A program made the translations under genes and the position numbers. Below are positions 1 through 8,456 of a stretch of DNA of 64,000 nt, piece after piece (position 1 is the stretch's first letter; the number at the start of each line of letters is the position of its first letter). Below the pieces are notes generated by a model that worked only from the letters and a program-made list of their open reading frames with translations, was not told where the DNA came from and made no database searches. The stretch is from an uncultured Lachnospiraceae bacterium (GTDB taxonomy: Bacteria; Bacillota; Clostridia; Lachnospirales; Lachnospiraceae), in NCBI GenBank assembly GCA_910585075.1, contig CAJUED010000002.1, positions 112,268-176,267 of the forward strand, given 5' to 3'.

Positions 1-270
1 TATCAGTTCCGCCTGTTCTTCCGAAACAATAAATCCCGTGGCAATAGCGTCAAACGCAAAGCCCAGCTCATCCCAGACCTTGATGGAATTTCGCATATAA
101 TCTGTTGTTTCCAGAATATCAAACTTTCCGTAATCCAGAGTGTTGGATACAAGGGCTGTAGGCAGATTGAAAATTTCATATTTCATGTGGGACAATACCG
201 GAATCATTGCGGAGAGGGCAACCTTCCCGTAACCGGCCATATCGTTGATCAAGAGTAACTTTTTGCTCAT
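1..270 (-). CDS. Pyridoxamine/pyridoxal kinase (PfkB/ribokinase-like), 3' part cut by window edge
   Basis: Only the first 90 codons are present; the gene runs off the left edge. The product begins MSKKLLLINDMAGYGKVALS, the N-terminal strand and first substrate loop typical of PdxK/PdxY-type kinases, which phosphorylate pyridoxal, pyridoxine or pyridoxamine in the cytoplasm for vitamin B6 salvage. The segment with ALVSNTLDYGKF fits the same family. An in-frame ATG lies 12 bases upstream (282), but the 270 start is preferred because GGAG lies six bases before it. The ATP-binding C-terminal half cannot be checked. The next gene rightwards ends at 732 on the same strand after a terminator, so this looks like its own transcription unit. 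Confidence 0.75.
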   Translation of the reverse strand, partial: MSKKLLLINDMAGYGKVALSAMIPVLSHMKYEIFNLPTALVSNTLDYGKFDILETTDYMRNSIKVWDELGFAFDAIATGFIVSEEQAELI

Positions 271-411
271 ACGAATCTCCATTCCAAAACGTTTGCACGG
301 CGGAGTGACACATATTTGAATTTGCACAGCCATCAAACGTCTCCATATTTTGTAAGCCAGCCTATTGCATCAAATGTATACACACTTCGCAAGTCAGTTT
401 ATTTAACCAAA

Positions 412-440
412 GCAATTGGTGACGCTCTGCACAAATTGCT
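412..440. repeat. Dispersed repeat, copy related to 13255-13283
   Basis: The reverse complement has the form CAATTTGTGC, then AGAGCGTCAC, then CAATTGCTT. The segment at 13255-13283 reads CAATTTGTGC, CGGAGCGTCAC, AAATTGCTT. The two agree at nearly all positions over about 29 bases, and both have inverted ends (CAATT...AATTG). This supports a short dispersed palindromic unit in intergenic DNA. Confidence 0.5.
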
Positions 441-674
441 GCGCGTTTCACACTGCTGCCGTTTTTTATTATAGAATGAAGTCATTATACTTTGTTACTG
501 GATATGTTAAAATATCCAGATTAGATTATATCAATCATGCCAGTTTTGTTTAAACAGAGAAAATTATATCCCGGTTTGCCATACAGGATATATGCTGTTA
601 AGCAGATAATTAGCTTATATATTTTTTTATATGTGTATCTTTATACATATAAAGGCACCATATACAGCAAATAA

Positions 675-714
675 CAGACTGCCGCATATGGATTTTATCC
701 ATAACGGCAGTCTG
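675..714 (-). terminator. Rho-independent-like terminator of the beta-mannosidase operon
   Basis: A perfect 10-bp stem (CAGACTGCCG/CGGCAGTCTG) closes around an inner ATGGAT/ATCCAT stem, just past the stop codon at 732. The tail on the minus strand is only moderately T-rich (TTATTTGC). The inner ATCCATAA core also occurs in the hairpin at 15489-15529. Confidence 0.7.
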
Positions 715-731
715 TGGAAAAACCTATATTT

Positions 732-3176
732 TTATCTGATATCATAGACACTGCGCAGCTTCAGTCCGGTTGGCTCACCTGATATGATTTTCACACGCTT
801 TTCTCCTCCATTCATATCAAAATAATTATCTGATAAAATAAGATTTTCCTCAGCGTTCAGAATCTCCACACTTTTTGCATAGGTCTTTGCCAATACCACT
901 ATCTCATCTTCTTCAACCCGGCATGCCAGCTGAGGATCCAAATATTGAAACAATTTAGGTACAGACAATATCAGACTGGATGCGGAAATCTCCTTTCCTC
1001 CTTCATAAAGTGCATAACTGATATACTCCTCCCGTATCTTCAAATCCGGAATCGATATCTCCTCCATCCATACTGCTGACAAAGCGGGCACCTGAATCAT
1101 TTCTTCCTTCTCCTGAACAGCTTTTCCATCATTTGTTCTTACCGACCATACAACTTTCAGTTCTTTATCCTCTCTCGTCTCATTGGACACATTAAAACGT
1201 ATACTCTTTTTTAAAGGAAAAGGCTGGGCATTCACATTTGCATTCTGGGTAAGCATCCCTTCCTCCTCACAGGATAGCAGTATCGGCGCAAAAAAACGTT
1301 TCGCATAATAGTGCAATGCTTTCCAGCGGCCATAATAATCAATTGATGACCATGACGCCACCGGCCAGCAGTCGTTTACCTGCCAGTAAATTGTACCCAT
1401 GCAGATTCCTCGATTTCTCCTGAAATGTTCCACACCATACTTTATTGCATCCGCCTGCAAAAGTTGTGATGCATATAGCAATGCTGAAAAACTTGTTGGA
1501 TACAAGTAAGTCTGATACATATAATTCATGATTTTTCCATTGGCCGATGCATTTCTCTGATGCTTTTCCATTATGTAAGAAAAAATATTTCTATCCTGCG
1601 GCAATGTAAAACTCTCAACTGTTTTCTCTAACGGAAACGACTGAAAACCAAATTCACTTAAATAACGAAAATTGAATTTCCTGTATTCTGTAAATGGTTT
1701 ATTTCCATGCCATACATCCCAATAGTGTACATCTCCCCTGTCAGGAACATTCGGATTGTCGTATCCGCCCCCTGAGGAAGGGCTGGAGGGCCAGTAAAAA
1801 GTATCAGGGTCTTCCTCCTTTAATATCTGCGGGATAATATATTCAAATATTTTGACACTGTCCGCCATCTGACGCATGGTAGGCTCATATTCTCCTCTTT
1901 CCAGACACATCTCAATTTCATTATTTCCGCACCATAGCCCCAGACAGGCATGATGGCGTATCCTCCTTACGTTATCTCTGATTTCTGCTCGAATGTTTTC
2001 ATCAAAGTCTTCCGACAGCTCATAAGTTCCACAGGCAAACATAAAATCCTGCCATACAACAAGTCCCAGTTCATCGCATATATCATAAAAATCATCGGAG
2101 GGATAAAAACCTCCTCCCCATACGCGGATACTGTTATAATTGGCAGCAACACAATCTTCCAACAGTTTACGGGTTTTTTCCCGGTTCATCCTTCCCAAAA
2201 GATTATCCTCCGGAATATAATCAGCTCCCATGGCAAAAATCCTGATTCCATTTACCTCATGCGCAAAACTTTCCCCATATCCATCTTTTTCCTGATGAAT
2301 TGTCATCCTACGCAAACCAATTCGTTCTTCCCAGACATCCTCCTGCTTTCCTTCATACAGCAGCTCTATATGGAGCTGATACAGATTCTGTTCTCCATAC
2401 CCTCTTGGCCACCATAAGACAGGGTTTGGAACAGATATTTTTTCCAGACTATTTCCCTCAGCCACTTTTTCACCGTCAGGTGATATCAATATCACCCTAT
2501 ATTCTAGTTGTTCCTTCTGCTCCTTAGTTAAATTTATCGTTTTTGTTTTTACTTGAAATTTCAGGTCCACGTTTCCATTTGCATGCTCCTGACGTACATA
2601 CACATTTTCCAACCGGGCATAACGGATTCCACGCAGGGAAACAGGTCTCCAAATTCCTGCATCAGGAAGACGCGGCCCCCAGTCCCATCCAAACATATAA
2701 TGTGCTTTTCTCAGCTGCGGAAACCCTTCCATACAATCCGAACTTCCTTTTGTCGCACTTTTCTCATAACATTTTTTTATGTATTTCGTAGGCGAATCAA
2801 AATGAATTTCCAGAGTATTTCCCTTTGGCCTGATTACATTATCTACTGGGAATTCGTAAATCCGATGCATATTCCGTCCCTGTCCGATACATATCCCATT
2901 CAGATATAAAGTTGCAAGCGTATCAAGGCCTTCACAATACAGATAAATTTCTCCTGAATCCATGATATCCTCAGCTGCATCAAAAACCGTTCCGTAAACG
3001 AAATCTTGCTCCATAACGGGCAAAGCCTGCATTTCATTATCTCTATAAAACGGGTCTTCCAATTTCCCTGCCCCCAGCAGATCACCATAAACACTTCCTG
3101 GAACATGCGCTGTAACCCCATCTTCCTGCCCCTCTGTCCACATCTTCCAATTATCATGTAATTGCTGTATTATCAT
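732..3176 (-). CDS. Beta-mannosidase, glycoside hydrolase family 2
   Basis: An 814-residue enzyme without a signal peptide, so probably cytoplasmic, cleaving beta-mannosides from imported oligosaccharides. It has the GH2 order: sugar-binding jelly roll (about 1-180, with the HYMFGWDWGPRLPDAGIW segment), immunoglobulin-like domain (about 190-290), then the TIM barrel. The acid/base is expected at Glu420 in WCGNNE and the nucleophile at Glu508 in YLSEFGFQS, both intact. Length fits bacterial beta-mannosidases. GGAGG precedes the ATG by six bases. It is the last gene of the operon with the two permeases, 17 bases after the upstream stop, which suggests that the transporter brings in mannose-containing glycosides such as N-glycan or mannan fragments. 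Other GH2 specificities are possible but less likely. Confidence 0.88.
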   Translation of the reverse strand: MIIQQLHDNWKMWTEGQEDGVTAHVPGSVYGDLLGAGKLEDPFYRDNEMQALPVMEQDFVYGTVFDAAEDIMDSGEIYLYCEGLDTLATLYLNGICIGQGRNMHRIYEFPVDNVIRPKGNTLEIHFDSPTKYIKKCYEKSATKGSSDCMEGFPQLRKAHYMFGWDWGPRLPDAGIWRPVSLRGIRYARLENVYVRQEHANGNVDLKFQVKTKTINLTKEQKEQLEYRVILISPDGEKVAEGNSLEKISVPNPVLWWPRGYGEQNLYQLHIELLYEGKQEDVWEERIGLRRMTIHQEKDGYGESFAHEVNGIRIFAMGADYIPEDNLLGRMNREKTRKLLEDCVAANYNSIRVWGGGFYPSDDFYDICDELGLVVWQDFMFACGTYELSEDFDENIRAEIRDNVRRIRHHACLGLWCGNNEIEMCLERGEYEPTMRQMADSVKIFEYIIPQILKEEDPDTFYWPSSPSSGGGYDNPNVPDRGDVHYWDVWHGNKPFTEYRKFNFRYLSEFGFQSFPLEKTVESFTLPQDRNIFSYIMEKHQRNASANGKIMNYMYQTYLYPTSFSALLYASQLLQADAIKYGVEHFRRNRGICMGTIYWQVNDCWPVASWSSIDYYGRWKALHYYAKRFFAPILLSCEEEGMLTQNANVNAQPFPLKKSIRFNVSNETREDKELKVVWSVRTNDGKAVQEKEEMIQVPALSAVWMEEISIPDLKIREEYISYALYEGGKEISASSLILSVPKLFQYLDPQLACRVEEDEIVVLAKTYAKSVEILNAEENLILSDNYFDMNGGEKRVKIISGEPTGLKLRSVYDIR

Positions 3177-3193
3177 AGTTATCCTCCTTCTGC

Positions 3194-4048
3194 CTAACCT
3201 TTTACCGCTCCGGCCACCATTCCTTTTATAATCTGCTTTGAAAATGCGAAATAAACCACCATTGCCGGCAAAATTGCCAGCAGCATTGCCGTCATCATTT
3301 TAGGATAATCCGTTGAATACTGGCCTTTGAAAATCGTAATTCCCACAGGAACTGTCTTTAATGATTCCTTGCTCAGCAGAATCAAAGCAAAAGTAAATTC
3401 ATTCCATGTTGAAAAAAACTGAATAATCCCTACTGTGACCAATATCGGAATACACACAGGTAAAATAATTGTAAATAAAGTTCTGCCGAAACTGCTGCCG
3501 TCAATCGCTGCCGCTTCCTCCAGCTCTTTGGGTATGTTCTGCACATAGCTTTCTACCAGGAATACGGCTATCGGAATACCGAATGCGGTATATGGCAGAA
3601 TCAGCGTATACCAGCTATCGCTCATTCCGGTTTTGGTAAAGAGGACATACATTGGAATCATAAGAGCATGAATCGGCACCAGCATGCCTATCATAAAATA
3701 TCCGTACATCAGCTTTCTCCCTTTAAAGCGGAACCTTGAAATAAAGTATCCTGCAATAAACCCAATCGCCACCACCAGAATAAGGGAAAAAAAGGTGTTT
3801 CGAATGGTATTCCCCATCCAGCGCACAATATTACTCTTTACCAGTATATCTATGTAATTTTCCAGATTAAACCGCGACGGCAGGCTGATAGGATTTGTGT
3901 TAAACTCAGATTTCGTCTTCATTGAGCTGTAAAACAGCCATATGGCTGGGAAAATACAGGTTACGGAAAAGACCATTAAAATCAAATTTTCCACCAAAGC
4001 TCCTATATGAATTTTGTGTCTTGCATCCCTTTTTTTATTTTCCTTCAT
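3194..4048 (-). CDS. Carbohydrate ABC transporter permease, MalG type
   Basis: The 284-residue product is an inner-membrane permease with about six transmembrane helices and the family EAA loop (ELEEAAAIDGSSFGRTLFTI) that docks the ATPase. It ends with the KGMVAGAVKG tail usual in this family. Start at MKENKK is chosen because GGAG lies seven bases upstream; a longer reading frame from 4081 would overlap the preceding gene by about 29 bases. It lies between the MalF-type permease and the beta-mannosidase. No ATPase gene is nearby; many Firmicutes use a shared MsmX-type ATPase, and that is inferred here. Confidence 0.9.
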   Translation of the reverse strand: MKENKKRDARHKIHIGALVENLILMVFSVTCIFPAIWLFYSSMKTKSEFNTNPISLPSRFNLENYIDILVKSNIVRWMGNTIRNTFFSLILVVAIGFIAGYFISRFRFKGRKLMYGYFMIGMLVPIHALMIPMYVLFTKTGMSDSWYTLILPYTAFGIPIAVFLVESYVQNIPKELEEAAAIDGSSFGRTLFTIILPVCIPILVTVGIIQFFSTWNEFTFALILLSKESLKTVPVGITIFKGQYSTDYPKMMTAMLLAILPAMVVYFAFSKQIIKGMVAGAVKG

Positions 4049-4052
4049 ACAG

Positions 4053-4943
4053 TTACTCCTTTTCCTTTGAAATTCTGCCAATAATCCCTCTTATACCGCC
4101 CACCAGAATCAGGCTGACTACCAAAATGCCTATGGACAGGGCGCTCCCATAACCCATCTTGTAGGTAATAAAAGATGTATTATACGCATACATTGCCATT
4201 ACGTTTGTCGTTGTTCCCGGGCCTCCGCCTGTCATAACATAAATATGATCAAATGCTTTCATATTACCTGCAATACACAGGGTCACACACACGAGGAGAA
4301 CATTTTTTACAAGGGGGAGGGTAATGTACCTGGCTTTTTTCCATCCCGTAGCCCCGTCAATTTCGGCCATCTCAAAAATCTGTGGATCCACAGCCGCCAT
4401 ACCGGAGCTGATAATAATAAGATAATATCCTATATACTGCCAGATAAGCGGCAAGGCTACCAACGGCAGGGCCAGCTTTTCATTTGCAAGCCATGGCTGC
4501 ACCTTATCTTCCATCCCAATTCCCCTTAATATACTGTTAAAGAGGCCATAATTGTAATCATAAATCATAGTCCATATGAACCCCACTACAACTGCGCTTA
4601 ACACAGAAGGGAAAAAGCTCATGGTCCTATGAAATCCCTTCATTCTAATTCTCCTTCCTCCCAGCATCATTGCAAAAAGGAAGGCAAACCCAATCTGTCC
4701 AAACACACACACTACAACCAGATAAATATTATTTTTTAGTGCCCGAATGAACTCTTTGTCCTGAAAAAGCTGAGCATAATTGCCCAGACCAATAAACTTC
4801 ATTTTAGGCCCGCCCGCCCACTCAAAACATCCGTAATATGCCGCTAAAATAACCGGCACAAAAACTACAAATGTATATAATAAAAACGGCAGTATTAAAT
4901 AAGAAATAAATATGATGGGCCTCGGTTTCAAACTGCTTTTCAT
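4053..4943 (-). CDS. Carbohydrate ABC transporter permease, MalF type
   Basis: A 296-residue integral membrane permease partnering the downstream MalG-type protein. The EAA loop reads QIFEMAEIDGATGWKKARYI, and the protein has about six hydrophobic helices beginning near residue 15. The start MKSSLKPRP is preferred over the ATG 21 bases upstream because GGAGG lies nine bases before it. Only four bases separate its stop from the next start, so the two permeases are probably translationally coupled. The substrate is inferred from the adjacent beta-mannosidase and is not shown by the sequence. Confidence 0.9.
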   Translation of the reverse strand: MKSSLKPRPIIFISYLILPFLLYTFVVFVPVILAAYYGCFEWAGGPKMKFIGLGNYAQLFQDKEFIRALKNNIYLVVVCVFGQIGFAFLFAMMLGGRRIRMKGFHRTMSFFPSVLSAVVVGFIWTMIYDYNYGLFNSILRGIGMEDKVQPWLANEKLALPLVALPLIWQYIGYYLIIISSGMAAVDPQIFEMAEIDGATGWKKARYITLPLVKNVLLVCVTLCIAGNMKAFDHIYVMTGGGPGTTTNVMAMYAYNTSFITYKMGYGSALSIGILVVSLILVGGIRGIIGRISKEKE

Positions 4944-5002
4944 TAATGTTTTCCTCCTTCCCAAAGCTCAAGCACCTCTGCGCAAGTCGGCTTATTGAAT
5001 AC

Positions 5003-5046
5003 AAAAGAACCGCCGCCCAAAATCATCCCATGGACAGCGGTCTTTT
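5003..5046 (-). terminator. Intercistronic stem-loop between binding protein and permease genes
   Basis: On the minus strand AAAAGACCGC pairs with GCGGTTCTTTT around a loop of about 22 bases, just after the binding-protein stop codon at 5055. Such stem-loops after binding-protein genes commonly stabilise the upstream message or partly stop transcription, so that the binding protein is made in excess. The role here is inferred. Confidence 0.55.
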
Positions 5047-5054
5047 CCGTCTAC

Positions 5055-6449
5055 TTATTTTCCAAGCAGTTCTTCCTGTGCCGCCTGGATTTCTTCCGCC
5101 AGTGTCTGTGCGTCTTTTGTTTCATTCATCAGCTCCTGAAGGCCCGAATTCATAACTTCAATTACAGCTCCGTCCATCAAAATATCATAAATTGGAGTCA
5201 GATTTACATTATTCAAGCATCTTAAATATTCCTGAGTCAGTGTGGGGAACTGGCTTATATCTACTTCAGCTGTCTGACAGGCTGTCACCAAACCATAATT
5301 TTCTGTTACATACTCCGAATATTCGTATCCATATATTTCAAGAAGAAATTCCTCCACCAGCGCCTTCTTTTCATCGGAAAGATTATTTGACATACCAACA
5401 TACCATCCACAGCCGCCGGAAGTCATAGCTGCTTCTCCTTTGCCACCTTCTACGGAGGGGAGAATTCCCACCCGGGTATTTTCCTTCACTTCATCCGTTG
5501 CATTTGAAAGAATATTCGTAATATCCCAATAACCGGTTATTGTAGTGGCCGCTTTTCCCTGGCTGTAATATTCAATTCCCTGTAAAGAAGAAATTGTGCT
5601 GAAATCCTTATTAAATACTTCCTTTGATGCTAAGTCCTGCATATGCTGCAATGCTGATACAAATTCAGGATCCGTGAACTTTGCTCCGCCATCTTTGGCG
5701 ATAATACTTGCCGTCCAATCTTGTCCCGTATAGCGGTCTCCCAATGCGGAAAGAATGCAGGATTCTGCCGGCCATTTATCTTTATTCCCAAAAGCTACCG
5801 GCGTAATCCCTTTTTCGTTGAATTTCTCAACTGCTGCATAGAAATCATCCCAATTATCCGGGAATGTATCGTAGCCGATTTCTTTCCAGAGTTTTTCATT
5901 ATAAAAAACCAGCGATGTTACGGAAAACTGTGTTGGCAAACCGTAAACTTTATCATTTACAGTGGCTGCCTGGAAAATCCCTTCACGATAAGTATCTTTT
6001 TTCTCATATCCGTCAATCACCTCATCCAACGGAGAGAGCAAATCACCGGACACAAAATTATTAAACCAGGAACCTTTTACATAAAATACATCCGGTAGGT
6101 CTTCAACTGCTGCCTGCGCCTGTATTTTCGTCTGGTAGTCGCTTACCTCCATAACAGACTGATTGACAGTCACATCCGGATGATTTTTCTGATATTCTTC
6201 CAATCTGGTATAAAAGGCATCATAATCCGCTTCCTCGTCCCGCCTTTCCTCCAGATTAAAATGCATCATTGTAATCACTTTGTCATCCCCGGTGTCTTTA
6301 GCATTCTCACCTGCCGCCTGGATTTCCTGTGTCCCCTCCTCACTTTTGTCTTCAATTTTTGAATCGGACTGACTTCCACATGCTGCCAGTAAACCGGTCA
6401 ACATTGCCGCCGACAGAAGCACTGCCGTTACCTTCATTCGTTTTCTCAT
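5055..6449 (-). CDS. Sugar ABC transporter solute-binding lipoprotein (family 1)
   Basis: A 464-residue extracellular lipoprotein that captures the sugar for the permease pair. Start MRKRMKVTAVLL is chosen because GGAGGAA lies just upstream; the open frame continues to 6566 without support. A lipoprotein signal is clear, with LLAACGS placing the lipid-bearing cysteine at about residue 24, followed by a low-complexity linker and an extracellular binding fold (for example the segment ADYDAFYTRLEEYQKNHPDV). It is the first gene of the beta-mannosidase operon and lies back-to-back with the YesM-like kinase, so induction through that system is likely. Length is normal for the family. Confidence 0.9.
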   Translation of the reverse strand: MRKRMKVTAVLLSAAMLTGLLAACGSQSDSKIEDKSEEGTQEIQAAGENAKDTGDDKVITMMHFNLEERRDEEADYDAFYTRLEEYQKNHPDVTVNQSVMEVSDYQTKIQAQAAVEDLPDVFYVKGSWFNNFVSGDLLSPLDEVIDGYEKKDTYREGIFQAATVNDKVYGLPTQFSVTSLVFYNEKLWKEIGYDTFPDNWDDFYAAVEKFNEKGITPVAFGNKDKWPAESCILSALGDRYTGQDWTASIIAKDGGAKFTDPEFVSALQHMQDLASKEVFNKDFSTISSLQGIEYYSQGKAATTITGYWDITNILSNATDEVKENTRVGILPSVEGGKGEAAMTSGGCGWYVGMSNNLSDEKKALVEEFLLEIYGYEYSEYVTENYGLVTACQTAEVDISQFPTLTQEYLRCLNNVNLTPIYDILMDGAVIEVMNSGLQELMNETKDAQTLAEEIQAAQEELLGK

Positions 6450-6707
6450 ATAAATGTTCCTCCATTCCTTCTCTTTGATGTTGATAACCATATTATAGAG
6501 AAATCTGTCACCATAAAAAACCTGTTTTTCTGCTGCTTTTATCGTTAAATATATGATTTTTTGCATATATTAATTGTTATTTCCATTCATACAATATCCT
6601 ATTTTTTGCTTTCTATCCCATTTTTTTGACATATTTGACAATATTTTTGCTCCGTACTATACTTATATTCACACAATTGACGAAGAAGTTTTTCTGGAAA
6701 GGAATTT
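6450..6707. promoter_or_regulatory. Divergent control region between sugar operon and YesM/YesN system
   Basis: On the plus strand TTGACA (6635-6640), a 17-base spacer and TATACT (6658-6663) form a strong sigma-A-type promoter about 45 bases before the kinase start. A second TTGACA lies at 6626-6631. For the minus-strand sugar operon, TATAAT near 6489-6494 is a possible -10 without a good -35, as expected of an activator-dependent promoter controlled by the AraC-type response regulator. No operator repeat was recognised. Confidence 0.6.
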
Positions 6708-8441
6708 ATGCAAAAAAAATTGTTAACCATTTTCATTTGTTTTGTCACTATCCCAATCGGTATTGTCTACTTTGTTTTTAACTATTTCTTTAATAACGAA
6801 ATGGAAAGAAACCTTAAGAATCTGTATTCCGCCAATATCGATAACGCTGCCGGAATCGCTGAACGCTATTTTAATGAATCTCTGGAATTAAGTATGTATC
6901 CTCTGATAGAGCCTAACTTAAATCTCTTTTATACCGCTGATTCCCAAAGTGAGGAATTTTTACAAATTTTTGATAATGCAAATAACATTCTGTCTTCCTC
7001 CCCATATATTTTCGGAGGGATTCGGAATATTACGCTGCTTCGCAAGGATAATATTTCCCTCACCAGTGGCACAAACTACTCTTACAACAGCAGTATTTCC
7101 GACCATGACCGGCTTATGGCCGATTCTCTGAATGGTAAAACCTACTGGGATGTCCGGACTGTAAAAGGAGGATTTGCAATTTATATAACGCGTTTGATCA
7201 AGTCCAAGTCCAATCTCTCTCAGGAACTGGGCTATATCAAAACTTCCACAAGCGTTCAGGAATTAATTAACACCTTAAGAATGTCCAGTCTGGAGAAAAA
7301 CTCGTCTTACATTATCCTGACTGATGACAGTTTACCAATTTTATCCACTAATATTGACCGGTCCTATCTGGAAGTATTAAAGTCCCAGGATTGGAATACT
7401 TTGAATTCTCTTAGTAATGCCCAATCATCCACTATCAAAACAGGAAACTATTTTATCTCGGCAAAGCAAATTGACCAGACGCCTTTCTTAATGTGCAGTG
7501 TCATCCAATCCAACCTTATGACCAAATATTCGGCTGCCGGCAGGATATTTGGCCCTGTTGCCGTGCTTACTCTTGTTTTCTTTATATTACTGGCAGTTAT
7601 TTTTTCCAAACACATTGCCCGGCCTATGGTGGAGCTTGGAAATAAAATGGCGGCCCTTTCCACCGGAGATTTTACAGTTCGGGCTCATGTGAAAGGAAAT
7701 GATGAGATTTCTGCCCTTACAGAACAGTTTAACCTGATGAGTGAACGCCTGGATTATCTCTACAATCAGGTATACTTGACTGAAATTGAATTGAACAAAG
7801 CACAGTTAACCGCACTGCAGTCTCAAATAAGCCCACATTTTCTTTACAATACCATAGATACCATTTACTGGATGTCAGAGATGGGTAATACGAAAGCCGT
7901 AAGTAAAATTGCCTCCAATATGTCGCAGCTCTTTCATCTTACGCTGACACCGGATAATCAAAACCAGATACTTCTCGAAAAGGAGCTGCAACATCTGAAC
8001 TGTTATATAGAAATCCAGAAAATACGCCACGGGGATTCTGTCCGCTTTACATTAGAATATGAAGATCAGCTTAACCATTATTTTGTACTAAAGCTGCTCC
8101 TCCAGCCATTGGTAGAAAACGCATTGATACATGGCTTAAAAGACAGAGAGCAGGAAGAAATCCTAATACGCATTTATTCCCAGAATAACCTCCTGTTTTA
8201 CGAAGTAAAAAACAACGGAACCCCTGTCAACATTTCCTACCTGAATGATCTGCTTTCCTCGCCGGATGAAAAAACACATGGATTTGCCATTCGAAATATT
8301 GACAAACGGCTGAAACTGCAATATGGAAATAACTTCGGATTAAGATATGGACTTGATGGTGAATACAGTTATTTTAAAATATGTCAGCCTCTGCTGACAG
8401 ATTATTCTAAACTTACTGCAAAGGATAGCCTGTCTAATTAA
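6708..8441 (+). CDS. Sensor histidine kinase, YesM family
   Basis: A 577-residue membrane sensor kinase that is expected to phosphorylate the response regulator encoded next. It has an N-terminal transmembrane helix (about 6-28), an extracellular dCache-like region, a second helix (about 280-300), a HAMP domain (about 300-350), and the His_kinase domain with SQISPHFLYNT, where His377 is the predicted phosphorylation site. A HATPase domain follows, with the N-box-like LLLQPLVENALIHG. AAAGGAA precedes the ATG. It is separated by 15 bases from the yesN-type gene and is divergent from the sugar operon. The signal is probably the oligosaccharide or its loaded binding protein; this is inference. 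Confidence 0.9.
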   Translation: MQKKLLTIFICFVTIPIGIVYFVFNYFFNNEMERNLKNLYSANIDNAAGIAERYFNESLELSMYPLIEPNLNLFYTADSQSEEFLQIFDNANNILSSSPYIFGGIRNITLLRKDNISLTSGTNYSYNSSISDHDRLMADSLNGKTYWDVRTVKGGFAIYITRLIKSKSNLSQELGYIKTSTSVQELINTLRMSSLEKNSSYIILTDDSLPILSTNIDRSYLEVLKSQDWNTLNSLSNAQSSTIKTGNYFISAKQIDQTPFLMCSVIQSNLMTKYSAAGRIFGPVAVLTLVFFILLAVIFSKHIARPMVELGNKMAALSTGDFTVRAHVKGNDEISALTEQFNLMSERLDYLYNQVYLTEIELNKAQLTALQSQISPHFLYNTIDTIYWMSEMGNTKAVSKIASNMSQLFHLTLTPDNQNQILLEKELQHLNCYIEIQKIRHGDSVRFTLEYEDQLNHYFVLKLLLQPLVENALIHGLKDREQEEILIRIYSQNNLLFYEVKNNGTPVNISYLNDLLSSPDEKTHGFAIRNIDKRLKLQYGNNFGLRYGLDGEYSYFKICQPLLTDYSKLTAKDSLSN

Positions 8442-8456
8442 GAAAGGAAGATATTT

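Larger units (their letters stand above)
283..731. other. Non-coding spacer with a terminator and repeat-like segments
   Basis: No convincing gene is seen. The spacer holds the hairpin terminator of the beta-mannosidase operon (675-714), AT-rich sequence around 600-660, and a repeat-like segment at 412-440. In reverse complement, 412-440 closely resembles 13255-13283 between the glycyl radical enzyme and its activase. A second, weaker relative lies near 297-335. No clear promoter for the kinase gene was identified. Confidence 0.5.
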